Positions 17,118 to 24,159 of a DNA stretch of 64,000 nucleotides are shown here, in pieces; position 1 is the first letter of the stretch, and the number at the start of each line of letters is the position of its first letter. Below the pieces are notes generated by a model. The model was not told the origin of the DNA. It searched no databases and saw only the letters and a program-made list of their open reading frames with translations. A program made the translations under genes and the position numbers. This DNA comes from an uncultured Clostridia bacterium (GTDB lineage: Bacteria > Bacillota > Clostridia > TANB77 > CAG-508), in the NCBI GenBank assembly GCA_934141605.1, contig CAKPCL010000007.1, forward strand, positions 1 to 64,000, given 5' to 3'.

Positions 17118-17531
17118 TTATTTATCTGCTGCTAAATCTTCTTGTAAGTTTGCTATTGGGTCACCTTTACATGCAATATATGCTGCTGTAAATGGAGCAC
17201 CTGCTGCTGATTGTGGATATACATCAACACCATGGTCAGTATAATATGGTCCTAAACCTGCTTTTTCTATTTCTTCAATTGAAGCGCCTCTTGTCAATTG
17301 ATGTACTATTGTTCCTACCATTTCGAGGTGAGCAAGTTCCTCCGTGCCGATATCATTAAGAATAGCTTTTGCATTTTGGTCAGGCATACCAAACCTTTGT
17401 GATAAATATCTTAAAGAAGCTGCTAATTCTCCATCAGGTCCACCATATTGAGATATTATAACTTTTGCCAATCTTGGATCTGGGCATTTTATATTTATTG
17501 GATATTGTAATGTTTTATTATAAGTCCACAT
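17118..17531 (-). pseudogene. cotJC: cotJC, spore coat manganese-catalase-like protein, 3' end lost
   Basis: 137 codons starting MWTYNKTLQYPINIKCPDP and covering the ferritin-like core region (QYGGPDGELAASLRYLSQR, LNDIGTEELAHLEMV). Full-length CotJC is about 190 residues. Here the frame ends DLAADK-stop where relatives continue EKARATY.., and the following DNA is ICE-like. The last roughly 50 residues, which supply the final helix of the metal-binding bundle, are therefore missing and probably lie past the other end of the ICE. The start is solid: a GGAGG site, and TAATG overlap with the native cotJB stop. The gene is also cut off from its cotJA-cotJB promoter by the 3.7-kb element upstream. 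Confidence 0.9.
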
Positions 17532-17550
17532 TAGTTAATTCCTCCTTCCC

Positions 17551-17557
17551 AAGGCCA
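17551..17557. repeat. Left attachment core of the 3.7-kb element
   Basis: AAGGCCA (TGGCCTT in the cotJB sense). It lies 20 nt before the cotJC start and 23 nt past the recombinase stop. It encodes WP of the native cotJB tail when read in the cotJB frame. Confidence 0.8.
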
Positions 17558-17579
17558 CCCTTGGTTCATTTTGGAAGAA

Positions 17580-19178
17580 TTATAACTCTATATTATTAAA
17601 TTTATATTTTATAGTAATTCTATTATCATCTATTATAATTTTATCTATTAATTTAAAAACTATGCTTTTATTTTCTTCATTTATATCATCAAACTTTAAC
17701 AATTGTTTCATTACATCTTCTAATTGTTTATGCTTTAATTTTAACTCTTGTATATTTTCTCTGTATTTAGAAATTGTTGATATTTTCATATCTATTTCTT
17801 TTTTCTTTTTTTCATATTTTTTCATTAGAATTTTAAATGTTTCTAACGAAATATTAGAAGATATCTTGTCTTCATATAAATTAGTAATCGTTTTATTAAT
17901 TTTTTCTTTGTCTTTATATAACTTTGCTAATTCTTGTGTTCTATCTTTCTTTACTGATGTTGAAGGAAATTTTAAGTCCTCCAAATTTAAATATGTATTT
18001 ACATTTTTCTTTAATGAACTTGCAACCATTTCTAAAAGTTCCGCTTCTTTTAAATGAATATTAGAACAAAACTTGTTTCCATATTTTTTATAACTAGAGC
18101 AAACACATCTAAAAGCTTTTCCATGATTCTTGCTGTATGTAATTCTATTACCACATTTACAAAAAACAATCCCTGTTAATAAATGATTTTTTCTATTAGA
18201 ATAGTTCCACTCATTTGTCTGTTTATCAAGCATTTCTTGAACAATGTTAAATGTGTTTTTATCTATAATAGCTTCATGATTATTTGAAATTATAATTTGT
18301 TCTTCTTTAGGAACTTTCGCAATTTTTTTTATTTTGTAATTTACTTTGTTGTATTTGAGCTGAACTAAATCTCCTACATAAATAGGGTTTCTTAATATCT
18401 TGTTTATAACTGTGCTATTCCATTTATAAGTTGCATTTGAATTTGGATTATAGTAATTTGTAGTTTCTTGTTTATATTTTAGAGGTGTTGAAATTTCTAA
18501 TTCATTTAATTTTTTAGCTATTTCAGTTTTTGATTTTCCAGTTTTATATAAATTAAATATCAACTTTACATTTTCTGCTACATTTTCATCTATTAATATT
18601 TTATTTTTATTAGTCTTGTCTTTTTTATATCCATAAGGCAAAAAAGCCTTTATACAGTCTCCTGCAATAGCTTTTGTAAGTATGGTAGACCTAACTTTGT
18701 TTGAAGTATCTTTTGCATACATATCATTTATTACTGCCTTAAATGGTGTTATATCATTGTTGGAATTTTTCTTATCAAATGTATCTACATTGTCATTTAC
18801 TGCAATGTATCTAATATTCTTTGAAGGAAATACTTTTTCAATGTATCTTCCTGTTTCTATATAATCTCTTCCTAACCTTGATAAATCTTTTGTTATTACA
18901 AGATTAATTTTTCCTTTATCTATGTCATCTAGCATCCTTTTAAAATCTGGTCTGTCAAAGTTGGTTCCTGTGTAGCCATCATCTTTGTAAATATCAACTA
19001 AGTTCCACCCTTTTGTGTCAACTACAGATTTTAGATATTTAATTTGATTTTCAATGCTTTCAGATTGTCCTTTATATTTTTCATCTTTTTCGTCTTCACG
19101 GGATAATCTAGTATATATTGCGACTTTCCATATTTGTTCACCATCTATGTTAAAATAGTTATTATATAATTCTTGCAT
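17580..19178 (-). CDS. Large serine recombinase of the 3.7-kb element
   Basis: A 532-residue site-specific recombinase. The resolvase-type catalytic domain (about 16-160) has the nucleophile Ser26 in YTRLSRED, DGYTGTNFDRPDF and DLSRLGRDY. Then comes the recombinase domain (about 180-290, LPYGYKKDKTNK ... LRNPIYVGDL), a zinc ribbon with CKCG and CVCSSYKKYGNKFCSNI (about 355-395), and a coiled coil (about 420-500). The protein class cuts at a 2-bp core and joins attP with attB. Its stop lies 23 bp from the left core, so it is the integrase of this element rather than of the ICE. Start chosen for its AAGGAGGG site. Confidence 0.93.
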   Translation of the reverse strand: MQELYNNYFNIDGEQIWKVAIYTRLSREDEKDEKYKGQSESIENQIKYLKSVVDTKGWNLVDIYKDDGYTGTNFDRPDFKRMLDDIDKGKINLVITKDLSRLGRDYIETGRYIEKVFPSKNIRYIAVNDNVDTFDKKNSNNDITPFKAVINDMYAKDTSNKVRSTILTKAIAGDCIKAFLPYGYKKDKTNKNKILIDENVAENVKLIFNLYKTGKSKTEIAKKLNELEISTPLKYKQETTNYYNPNSNATYKWNSTVINKILRNPIYVGDLVQLKYNKVNYKIKKIAKVPKEEQIIISNNHEAIIDKNTFNIVQEMLDKQTNEWNYSNRKNHLLTGIVFCKCGNRITYSKNHGKAFRCVCSSYKKYGNKFCSNIHLKEAELLEMVASSLKKNVNTYLNLEDLKFPSTSVKKDRTQELAKLYKDKEKINKTITNLYEDKISSNISLETFKILMKKYEKKKKEIDMKISTISKYRENIQELKLKHKQLEDVMKQLLKFDDINEENKSIVFKLIDKIIIDDNRITIKYKFNNIEL

Positions 19179-19211
19179 TATTCCCTCCTTGTCTTAGAGT
19201 TATTTTAATAA

Positions 19212-19352
19212 CTATTTATCTACATTGATATTTTGTATTTTTTCTTCTTTATTACAATATAATGTTGAAATATTTTCTTGTATCCACTCTTGTATTAGTT
19301 TTGTTAGTTTTTTTCCGTCTTTTGTGTATGTTTCTGTTATTTTTCCTTCCAT
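19212..19352 (-). CDS. Small protein upstream of the recombinase (possible directionality factor)
   Basis: 46 residues, MEGKITETYTKDGKKLTKLI and onward, with a GAGGTGG ribosome site. It ends 33 bp before the recombinase start, so the two are probably co-transcribed. Small genes with a similar G-K-x-L/F-x-x-I/L core often sit beside serine recombinases in Firmicute elements. Some partners of these enzymes are directionality factors, but nothing in the sequence proves that here. A longer overlapping frame (19252-19443) is rejected because it lacks a ribosome site. Confidence 0.65.
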   Translation of the reverse strand: MEGKITETYTKDGKKLTKLIQEWIQENISTLYCNKEEKIQNINVDK

Positions 19353-19410
19353 TAACGCCACCTCTATTAATATATATTAAGAACAAAACAAAAAATGATA
19401 ATGGAATTAG

Positions 19411-19439
19411 TTGAACTTTAAGTAAAAACATGATATAAT
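19411..19439 (+). promoter_or_regulatory. Sigma-A promoter P1 of element cargo
   Basis: TTGAAC (19411-19416), 17-bp spacer, TATAAT (19434-19439), then TCACATAATT. It is nearly identical to the promoter at 20312, including bases upstream of the -35 (TAGTTGAA). It is followed by a leader with a CTCCT...GGAG hairpin (about 19463-19484). Confidence 0.8.
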
Positions 19440-19544
19440 TCACATAATTATTTTTTATGATCTCCTATATGCAACTTATGGAGTTTAATATATAGTAACT
19501 ATTAACAATGCACAGTGAAAAGTCAATTGACAAGGAGGAAAAAT

Positions 19545-20135
19545 ATGGGCAAAATTATTGTTATGTTTAAAGACAAGGACAAAGAATTAAATATGTCTTT
19601 GTACGATTTTATCAATGAACAATATCTGAAAGCAAATCCAATAATGGTTTGTCATGTAACAGAAGAAGAATACCGCAATATGAAACTGCAAATAAAGTCA
19701 GGTTACTTAAAAGAGAGATTACCTAGAGTTACAACTGATGAGGAAATAGGATATAATAAATTTCGCTGTGTTGTAACATATGACAGAGTAGAAAACAATT
19801 TGTTGATTTCCGATTATGATAATCCAGAAAAAATAGGTAACTATACATTAGATATGGATGGTATTCATTACAATGAAAAAGGATATCAGGTCACAAATCA
19901 TCCTGATAACTGCAGATTTGGATTTTTAAATCCTAGAATATACACCACAGAAAGTTACAACGATATTATTGCACATTATCAAGTAGTATCATCAATAAGA
20001 AAAGATACTATACAAGAAAAAACTATGGAATTAATTGAATTAATTGGGAAAAGTTGTAAAACTTGTAATACTGAATGCTCTGGTGGACTGAGCGGTGTAA
20101 ATAACTGCAGTAGGTGGTCTCATATTATTCATTGA
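19545..20135 (+). CDS. Unknown cargo protein with a C-terminal Cys cluster
   Basis: 196 residues from ATG 19545, placed by the AAGGAGG site 7 nt upstream. The body is soluble, mixed alpha/beta and rich in Asp, Tyr and Asn (SLYDFINEQYLKANP; GFLNPRIYTTESYNDII). The C-terminus has CKTCNTEC followed by a further Cys (NNC), which could bind a metal or carry a redox centre. First gene of the plus-strand cargo of the 3.7-kb element, driven by P1 and followed by a terminator. I do not recognise the family. Confidence 0.8.
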   Translation: MGKIIVMFKDKDKELNMSLYDFINEQYLKANPIMVCHVTEEEYRNMKLQIKSGYLKERLPRVTTDEEIGYNKFRCVVTYDRVENNLLISDYDNPEKIGNYTLDMDGIHYNEKGYQVTNHPDNCRFGFLNPRIYTTESYNDIIAHYQVVSSIRKDTIQEKTMELIELIGKSCKTCNTECSGGLSGVNNCSRWSHIIH

Positions 20136-20175
20136 TATTATTTTTTAACTAGCTGATGCTCAAGCCAAATCAAAA

Positions 20176-20209
20176 AGGGAGAAGAAAATTCTCTCTTTTT
20201 GTTTTTTAT
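20176..20209 (+). terminator. Terminator after the Cys-cluster cargo gene
   Basis: Stem AAAAAGGGAGA / TCTCTCTTTTT (one G-U pair) with an AGAAAAT loop, running into TTTTTGTTTTTT. It separates the first cargo gene from the second promoter. Confidence 0.8.
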
Positions 20210-20311
20210 TAAAATTATATTCTTTGTTAATTTTTATCTTTTAATATATTGTTTTTGTCTACATTTTTTGAATTTAAATATTTATAGCTTAATGTATTTC
20301 AACTATTCTAG

Positions 20312-20340
20312 TTGAATTTTATGAATAAAAATGATATAAT
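20312..20340 (+). promoter_or_regulatory. Sigma-A promoter P2 of element cargo
   Basis: TTGAAT (20312-20317), 17-bp spacer, TATAAT (20335-20340), again followed by TCACATAATT. Its leader contains the short hairpin CTCCTTTTGGAG (about 20363-20374), matching the layout of P1. The two units look like a duplicated promoter-leader cassette. Confidence 0.8.
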
Positions 20341-20459
20341 TCACATAATTTAATTTTTATAATCTCCTTTTGGAGTTCACATAGAGAAATATATAGACAT
20401 CAAAATTAATATTTTAAAGGAGGAATTTTATAGCTTTAAAAAAGGTAAAACTAAATTAT

Positions 20460-20627
20460 ATGTCAGCAACAACCCATACAGAACCTAAAGCAAAAATCAA
20501 AGTATCATCTGCTAAATTAGAAGAACTAGATAGAGCTATTAGAGAAAATACTAGACAAAATAATTCTGATTTTAATATTGGAAAAGAAAATTTAAAAGAT
20601 AGTATTTATTTTACCACACAAAAGTAA
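20460..20627 (+). CDS. Small unknown cargo protein (possible ATA start upstream)
   Basis: 55 residues from ATG 20460, charged and soluble (VSSAKLEELDRAIRENTRQ helix). No ribosome site precedes this ATG. A perfect AAAGGAGG lies upstream, with ATA at 20430-20432 placed exactly where a start codon would be expected. From there the frame is open and would add ten residues (ALKKVKLNY after the initiator). Either ATA is used weakly as a start or an ATG has mutated. Function unknown. It is followed 31 bp later by a membrane-protein gene. Confidence 0.55.
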   Translation: MSATTHTEPKAKIKVSSAKLEELDRAIRENTRQNNSDFNIGKENLKDSIYFTTQK

Positions 20628-20658
20628 CTCGAAAACTAATTAGTTAAGGAGGTAAAAC

Positions 20659-21138
20659 ATGAAAAAACGGAATAAAGTTTCAAAAAATGTATTCATTGCA
20701 ATATTATTTATGGAATTAATTATTGTAGCTGATATTTTGTTTTTTATAATATCAGATTATTATTCAAGCAACTTTGGTAAAAGCACTATTGTATGTATTG
20801 TTTTATTATTGTGTTTTGGAATAATTATAGCATTTTTGTTTAGACCTTTATTTAAACAAATCTTTGAAGTTTCCGAAATACGTAAAGAAAGCAAAATGTA
20901 TGTACAAAAAAACTTATCAAAATACAATTGTGTTGAAGTCATACCAATTAAGGACGATCCTCAACATGAAGGCTTTGTGACTAAGGAATTGGTAAAAAGA
21001 GCCAAATTTTATGCTCAAATTATGAGTGATGGAACAGTAATGATTTCTATAAAATTTAATAATGAAGATACTAGAATTTATTATGGTGGTCTTTATGCAG
21101 AAAATTTTACAACACACTTTAAAGTGATTAATCTGTAA
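20659..21138 (+). CDS. Unknown two-helix membrane protein, last cargo gene
   Basis: 159 residues, AAGGAGG site 7 nt upstream. Two hydrophobic segments near the N-terminus (about 11-33 and 42-62) form a hairpin in the membrane. A soluble C-terminal domain of about 95 residues follows, with beta-rich segments NCVEVIPIKDD, YAQIMSDGTVMISIKF and TRIYYGGLYAENFT. No known family recognised. It shares P2 with the small gene before it and ends at a strong terminator just inside the right end of the element. Confidence 0.75.
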   Translation: MKKRNKVSKNVFIAILFMELIIVADILFFIISDYYSSNFGKSTIVCIVLLLCFGIIIAFLFRPLFKQIFEVSEIRKESKMYVQKNLSKYNCVEVIPIKDDPQHEGFVTKELVKRAKFYAQIMSDGTVMISIKFNNEDTRIYYGGLYAENFTTHFKVINL

Positions 21139-21172
21139 ATATTTATGGTGTTTCGTTTAAATGTTTAAATGT

Positions 21173-21212
21173 AAAGTGAGAGTCAATTGATAGGCTCTCA
21201 CTTTGCTTTTTT
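21173..21212 (+). terminator. Strong terminator at the right end of the element
   Basis: Perfect 10-bp stem AAAGTGAGAG (21173-21182) / CTCTCACTTT (21195-21204), then GCTTTTTT. It shields cotJB, which is read from the other strand, from cargo transcription. Confidence 0.9.
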
Positions 21213-21248
21213 ACATTAACATTTTTTCTAATTTTTTCACTATATAAA

Positions 21249-21548
21249 CTAAAAAAATTGTAGATAAGTAGTTACTCCAAAAATAAACGAAGGCCATGGT
21301 TCCTCAATCCATCTCCATTTATTACATGGATAATTTATAGTTAAAGGCCCATAAACTTTTTGATATTTATCTTTTAAATCTTTTGCTTCTCTACAATATT
21401 TTCTGTGTAAACAAAGAGCTTTATCATCTGTTGGATGTGTATCTAAATATAAAGCTAGTTCATTTATAGCAAAATCACAACATCTTATTTGTTGTAACAT
21501 TTCTTCTTTTTCACAGCAATCTATTGTTCTATTTTCTTCTATTGACAT
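21249..21548 (-). CDS. cotJB: cotJB, spore coat protein, with element-encoded C-terminus
   Basis: 99 residues. The body matches CotJB: LQQIRCCDFAINELALYLDT, the CREAKDLKDKYQKVYGPL region, then KWRWIEEPWP. From there the reading frame enters the 3.7-kb element, so the usual ending WEGGIN is replaced by 13 foreign residues (SFIFGVTTYLQFF). Start ATG with AAGGAGG site; it overlaps the cotJA stop by 10 nt. CotJB is a small inner-coat protein made in the mother cell with CotJA and CotJC. It is probably still functional, since only the last few residues change. Confidence 0.92.
   Translation of the reverse strand: MSIEENRTIDCCEKEEMLQQIRCCDFAINELALYLDTHPTDDKALCLHRKYCREAKDLKDKYQKVYGPLTINYPCNKWRWIEEPWPSFIFGVTTYLQFF
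21290..21296. repeat. Right attachment core of the 3.7-kb element
   Basis: Second copy of AAGGCCA inside cotJB. On the inner side of each core is a TCCAAAA motif pointing toward it (about 7 nt and 11 nt away). The circular form would therefore have an imperfect dyad, as attP sites of large serine recombinases do. Confidence 0.8.
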
Positions 21549-21916
21549 TTGTTGCAGCCCTCCTTTATAGTATTTGTTGATGCTATATACTCTATTTCAC
21601 GCATAGATTGGCATGGAGTATATGGACTGACTAATTCTGGAAATATTGTTCCCATTTTTAATCCTACACATGGTTTAAATGTTTTATCCATATATTGGAT
21701 TGGTACATAACTTTGACCTAACATTGGATTTTCCGGGAATACATTATATTCTTCATCAAATCCACATTCACAGCAATCCATGTATTCATTTTGGTTACAA
21801 CTAAAGTTTGCAACAGCTACATTTGAACATTTGTCTTCCATTATGTCGTTTTGTTCTTCACATGAATCGTTTTGATAATTATTATTCATACAATAATATT
21901 TTCTTCTTCCAAACAT
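21539..21916 (-). CDS. cotJA: cotJA, spore coat associated protein
   Basis: 125 residues. The conserved CotJA core is FPENPMLGQSYVPIQYMDKT .. GLKMGTIFPELVSPY. The N-terminal half is longer than usual and rich in Asn, Asp and Cys (several CEE/CC motifs), consistent with a coat protein that crosslinks. AAAGGAGG site before the ATG. First gene of the cotJ operon. The AT-rich region upstream (21930-21960) contains CATATAAT, which could be a mother-cell sigma-E type -10, but the -35 is not clear. Confidence 0.9.
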   Translation of the reverse strand: MFGRRKYYCMNNNYQNDSCEEQNDIMEDKCSNVAVANFSCNQNEYMDCCECGFDEEYNVFPENPMLGQSYVPIQYMDKTFKPCVGLKMGTIFPELVSPYTPCQSMREIEYIASTNTIKEGCNKCQ

Positions 21917-21967
21917 CTTGTTTCCTCCTTTATTTTCATTATATGAGTTTTTTTGACATTTGCTACT

Positions 21968-21998
21968 AAAAAAAGAAATCTATTCTATCTAGATTTCC
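21968..21998 (-). terminator. Terminator between the Nudix gene and cotJA
   Basis: 8-bp stem GAAATCTA/TAGATTTC (21975-21982 with 21990-21997), followed on the minus strand by TTTTTTT. It ends the Nudix transcript ahead of the cotJ promoter region. Confidence 0.8.
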
Positions 21999-22005
21999 TT
22001 TTTTA

Positions 22006-22548
22006 CTATTTTTCTAAAATTTCTTTTCTTTTATTTTTCAATAAGTTCATTTCTTTGCAGAAGTCTTCGTCCTTCCAATTGCAAAAAGTATAATTAAGAT
22101 CATTATTCTTTTTTGCAACTTCCATATCTTCAATAGAGAAGTACTTAACCTCATCCACTTCATCAGTTTGTAGTATATAATCATCAATCTTATAATTTAT
22201 AACAAATAAATAATTATATGCAAATCTCTTATTTTTTTCGTCACTTTTATATATATCCAATACTTTGATTTGTTCCTTTGGAATTTCTATTCCTAATTCT
22301 TCTTTTACTTCTCTATATATTGCTTCATCGGCACTTTCTCCACTGTCAACTTGTCCTCCTGTTTTGGCCCATTTATTAGGATTTCTTCGTTTAGTTGCTG
22401 TTCTTTTTTGTAGTAAAATTTCTCCTTTTTCGTTCATTATCCAACATGAAACTGTTCTTCTCCACAATCCCTTACTATAAGCTGTCCATCTTTCTTCAAC
22501 TTGTCCTGTTAATTCGTTATTTTCATCTACTATATCTATTAATTCCAT
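22006..22548 (-). CDS. Nudix hydrolase
   Basis: 180 residues from ATG 22548 (AAAGGGAT site; the TTG six codons earlier is less likely). The Nudix box is complete: GGQVDSGESADEAIYREVKEELGI, matching G-x5-E-x7-REUxEExGU. The opening MELIDIVDENNELTG and the WTAYSKGLWRRTVSCWI segment resemble the isopentenyl-diphosphate-isomerase-like/YfcD branch, whose substrates are poorly defined. Cytoplasmic. It lies downstream of pyk with a hairpin between. Confidence 0.85.
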   Translation of the reverse strand: MELIDIVDENNELTGQVEERWTAYSKGLWRRTVSCWIMNEKGEILLQKRTATKRRNPNKWAKTGGQVDSGESADEAIYREVKEELGIEIPKEQIKVLDIYKSDEKNKRFAYNYLFVINYKIDDYILQTDEVDEVKYFSIEDMEVAKKNNDLNYTFCNWKDEDFCKEMNLLKNKRKEILEK

Positions 22549-22572
22549 TTTTATCCCTTTCGACAAAGCAAC

Positions 22573-22606
22573 AAAAGAAGAACTTTTTAATAAAGCTCTT
22601 CTTTTA
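22573..22606 (-). terminator. Probable terminator of pyk
   Basis: Long stem of the AAAGAAGAGCTTT / AAAGTTCTTCTTT type around a short loop, between pyk and the Nudix gene. The U-run is interrupted, so some read-through is likely. Confidence 0.5.
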
Positions 22607-22616
22607 TACTTAAAAA

Positions 22617-24050
22617 TTAAATTTTTACTACTCCACCAATTATTTTGCTTTCTACACTGTTGTCTAACATTTTTGATCCACTAGATAACACAACTGTATC
22701 TCCTTTTTCTAGTATTTCTTTGTCTTGTAATTTTTTAAGTCCTACTTCTATTGTTTTGTCAATAGTTTCTTGTTTTTCTACTAATACTGGTGTTACATTC
22801 CAAGCTAATGCTAATTGGTTAAATGTTCTTCTATTGTCTGTTATAGCTAATATTGGGCAACCAGCTCCCATTCCAGCTAATCTTCTAGCTGAATTTCCTG
22901 AATTTGTGTAGCATACAATTGCATCTGCTTTTATGTTTTTAGCAATTACACATGCTGAATATGAAATATTTGATTCTAAATCATTTAATTCAATTTTTTC
23001 GTTTTGGTCAAATCTTTTCCAGTAATTTATTGTTGGTTCAACTCTGTTTGCTATTTTAACCATTGTTTGAACACATTCTACTGGATAGTCACCTTGTGCA
23101 CATTCTCCTGATAACATTATTGCACTTGTTCTATCATAAATAGCGTTTGCAACATCACTTGCTTCTGCTCTTGTTGGTAATGGTTGGTGTGTCATTGATT
23201 CTAACATTTGTGTAGCTGTTATAGCTGGTTTACAAATTTCGTTAGATATTTTTATTATTTTCTTTTGTATTACAGGTGGTTCTGTAAAGTCTGTTTCTGT
23301 AGCCATGTCTCCTCTTGCTATCATTTGTCCATCTGCTTCGCTTAATATATCTTCTAAGTTTGATAAACCTTCAACATTTTCTATTTTTGTTATTATTTGG
23401 ATATCTTTTCCACCATTTTCATCTAATACTTTTCTTACTTGTCTTATATCATCTAAGTTTCTTGCAAATGAAATTGCAACAAAGTCATAATCATGTTCAC
23501 ATGCTGTTTTTAAGTCAGCTATATCTTTTTCTGCTAAACCTGGTAATCTTATTATTGTTCCAGGTAAGTTCATTGTTTTTCTGCTTCCTAATCCATTTCC
23601 ATGAACTACTGTACAAACTATGTCTTTTCCTACAACTTCGTCAACTTTTAATTCAATAGCTCCGTCGTCTATTAATATTTTTGTTCCTGGTTTAACATCA
23701 TTGTATAATCCTTTATATGTTACAGATACTTTTTCTTCGTCTCCTGTGATGTCTTCATTTACTAATGTAAATTTTTGTCCATCTTTTAATTGAATTTTTG
23801 TATTTTTTCCAGTATATAGCATTCCTGTTCTTATTTCAGGTCCTTTCATGTCTAATAGTAATGCTACTGGTATGTCTAATTCTTTTCTTAATTTACAGAT
23901 TGTTTCTGTTTTTTCTGCTTGTTCGTCCCAACTTCCGTGTGAATAGTTAACTCTTGTTACATTTAATCCTGCAGCAAATAGTTCTTCTAATTTGTTTTCG
24001 CTTGCTGGTCCTATTGTTCCAACTATTTTTGTTTTTCTTAATTGTTTCAT
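22617..24050 (-). CDS. pyk: Pyruvate kinase
   Basis: 477 residues from ATG 24050 (GGGAGG site; earlier in-frame codons are upstream of that site). Last step of glycolysis, PEP + ADP to pyruvate + ATP. Visible: KTKIVGTIGPAS at the N-terminus, LLDMKGPEIRTG, the metal and substrate site IITKIENVEGL, ARGDMATETDF and TQMLESMTHQPLPTRAEASDVANA. It lacks the extra PEP-utiliser-like domain found at the C-terminus of Bacillus enzymes. Nearby pgi and eno in the same window also belong to glycolysis but are separate units. Confidence 0.97.
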   Translation of the reverse strand: MKQLRKTKIVGTIGPASENKLEELFAAGLNVTRVNYSHGSWDEQAEKTETICKLRKELDIPVALLLDMKGPEIRTGMLYTGKNTKIQLKDGQKFTLVNEDITGDEEKVSVTYKGLYNDVKPGTKILIDDGAIELKVDEVVGKDIVCTVVHGNGLGSRKTMNLPGTIIRLPGLAEKDIADLKTACEHDYDFVAISFARNLDDIRQVRKVLDENGGKDIQIITKIENVEGLSNLEDILSEADGQMIARGDMATETDFTEPPVIQKKIIKISNEICKPAITATQMLESMTHQPLPTRAEASDVANAIYDRTSAIMLSGECAQGDYPVECVQTMVKIANRVEPTINYWKRFDQNEKIELNDLESNISYSACVIAKNIKADAIVCYTNSGNSARRLAGMGAGCPILAITDNRRTFNQLALAWNVTPVLVEKQETIDKTIEVGLKKLQDKEILEKGDTVVLSSGSKMLDNSVESKIIGGVVKI

Positions 24051-24159
24051 TTTTATTCCTCCCTTTTTAAACCGATTTCTATTATAGCACAATTAATTAC
24101 TATATTTCAACATTTTTTTGAAATTTTTTTAGGATTATTAGGTCATCACATTAAATTTT

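Larger units (their letters stand above)
17551..21296. mobile_element. 3.7-kb serine-recombinase element in the 3' end of cotJB
   Basis: Bounded by identical 7-bp copies of AAGGCCA (plus strand) at 17551-17557 and 21290-21296. Outside the left copy is the end of cotJB (frame ..WPWEGGIN-stop, stop overlapping the cotJC ATG). Outside the right copy is the cotJB body (..KWRWIEEPWP). Joining the flanks at the core gives IEEPWPWEGGIN, the usual CotJB ending, which proves an insertion of about 3739 bp. Contents: a large serine recombinase and a 46-residue gene on the minus strand, three small genes on the plus strand, two matching promoters and two terminators. No transfer or replication genes are seen. 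Confidence 0.88.

Noticed and set aside
17580..19178. Serine recombinase as the integrase of the large ICE
   Set aside because: Its attachment cores enclose only the 3.7-kb element in cotJB; the ICE joins cotJC at a different point with different repeats.
19252..19443. 63-residue frame upstream of the recombinase
   Set aside because: No ribosome site. The overlapping 46-residue frame at 19212-19352 has GAGGTGG and ends properly before the recombinase.
22395..22613. Many long hydrophobic frames opposite real genes
   Set aside because: They are shadows of AT-rich genes on the other strand, with Leu/Phe-rich composition and no ribosome sites.
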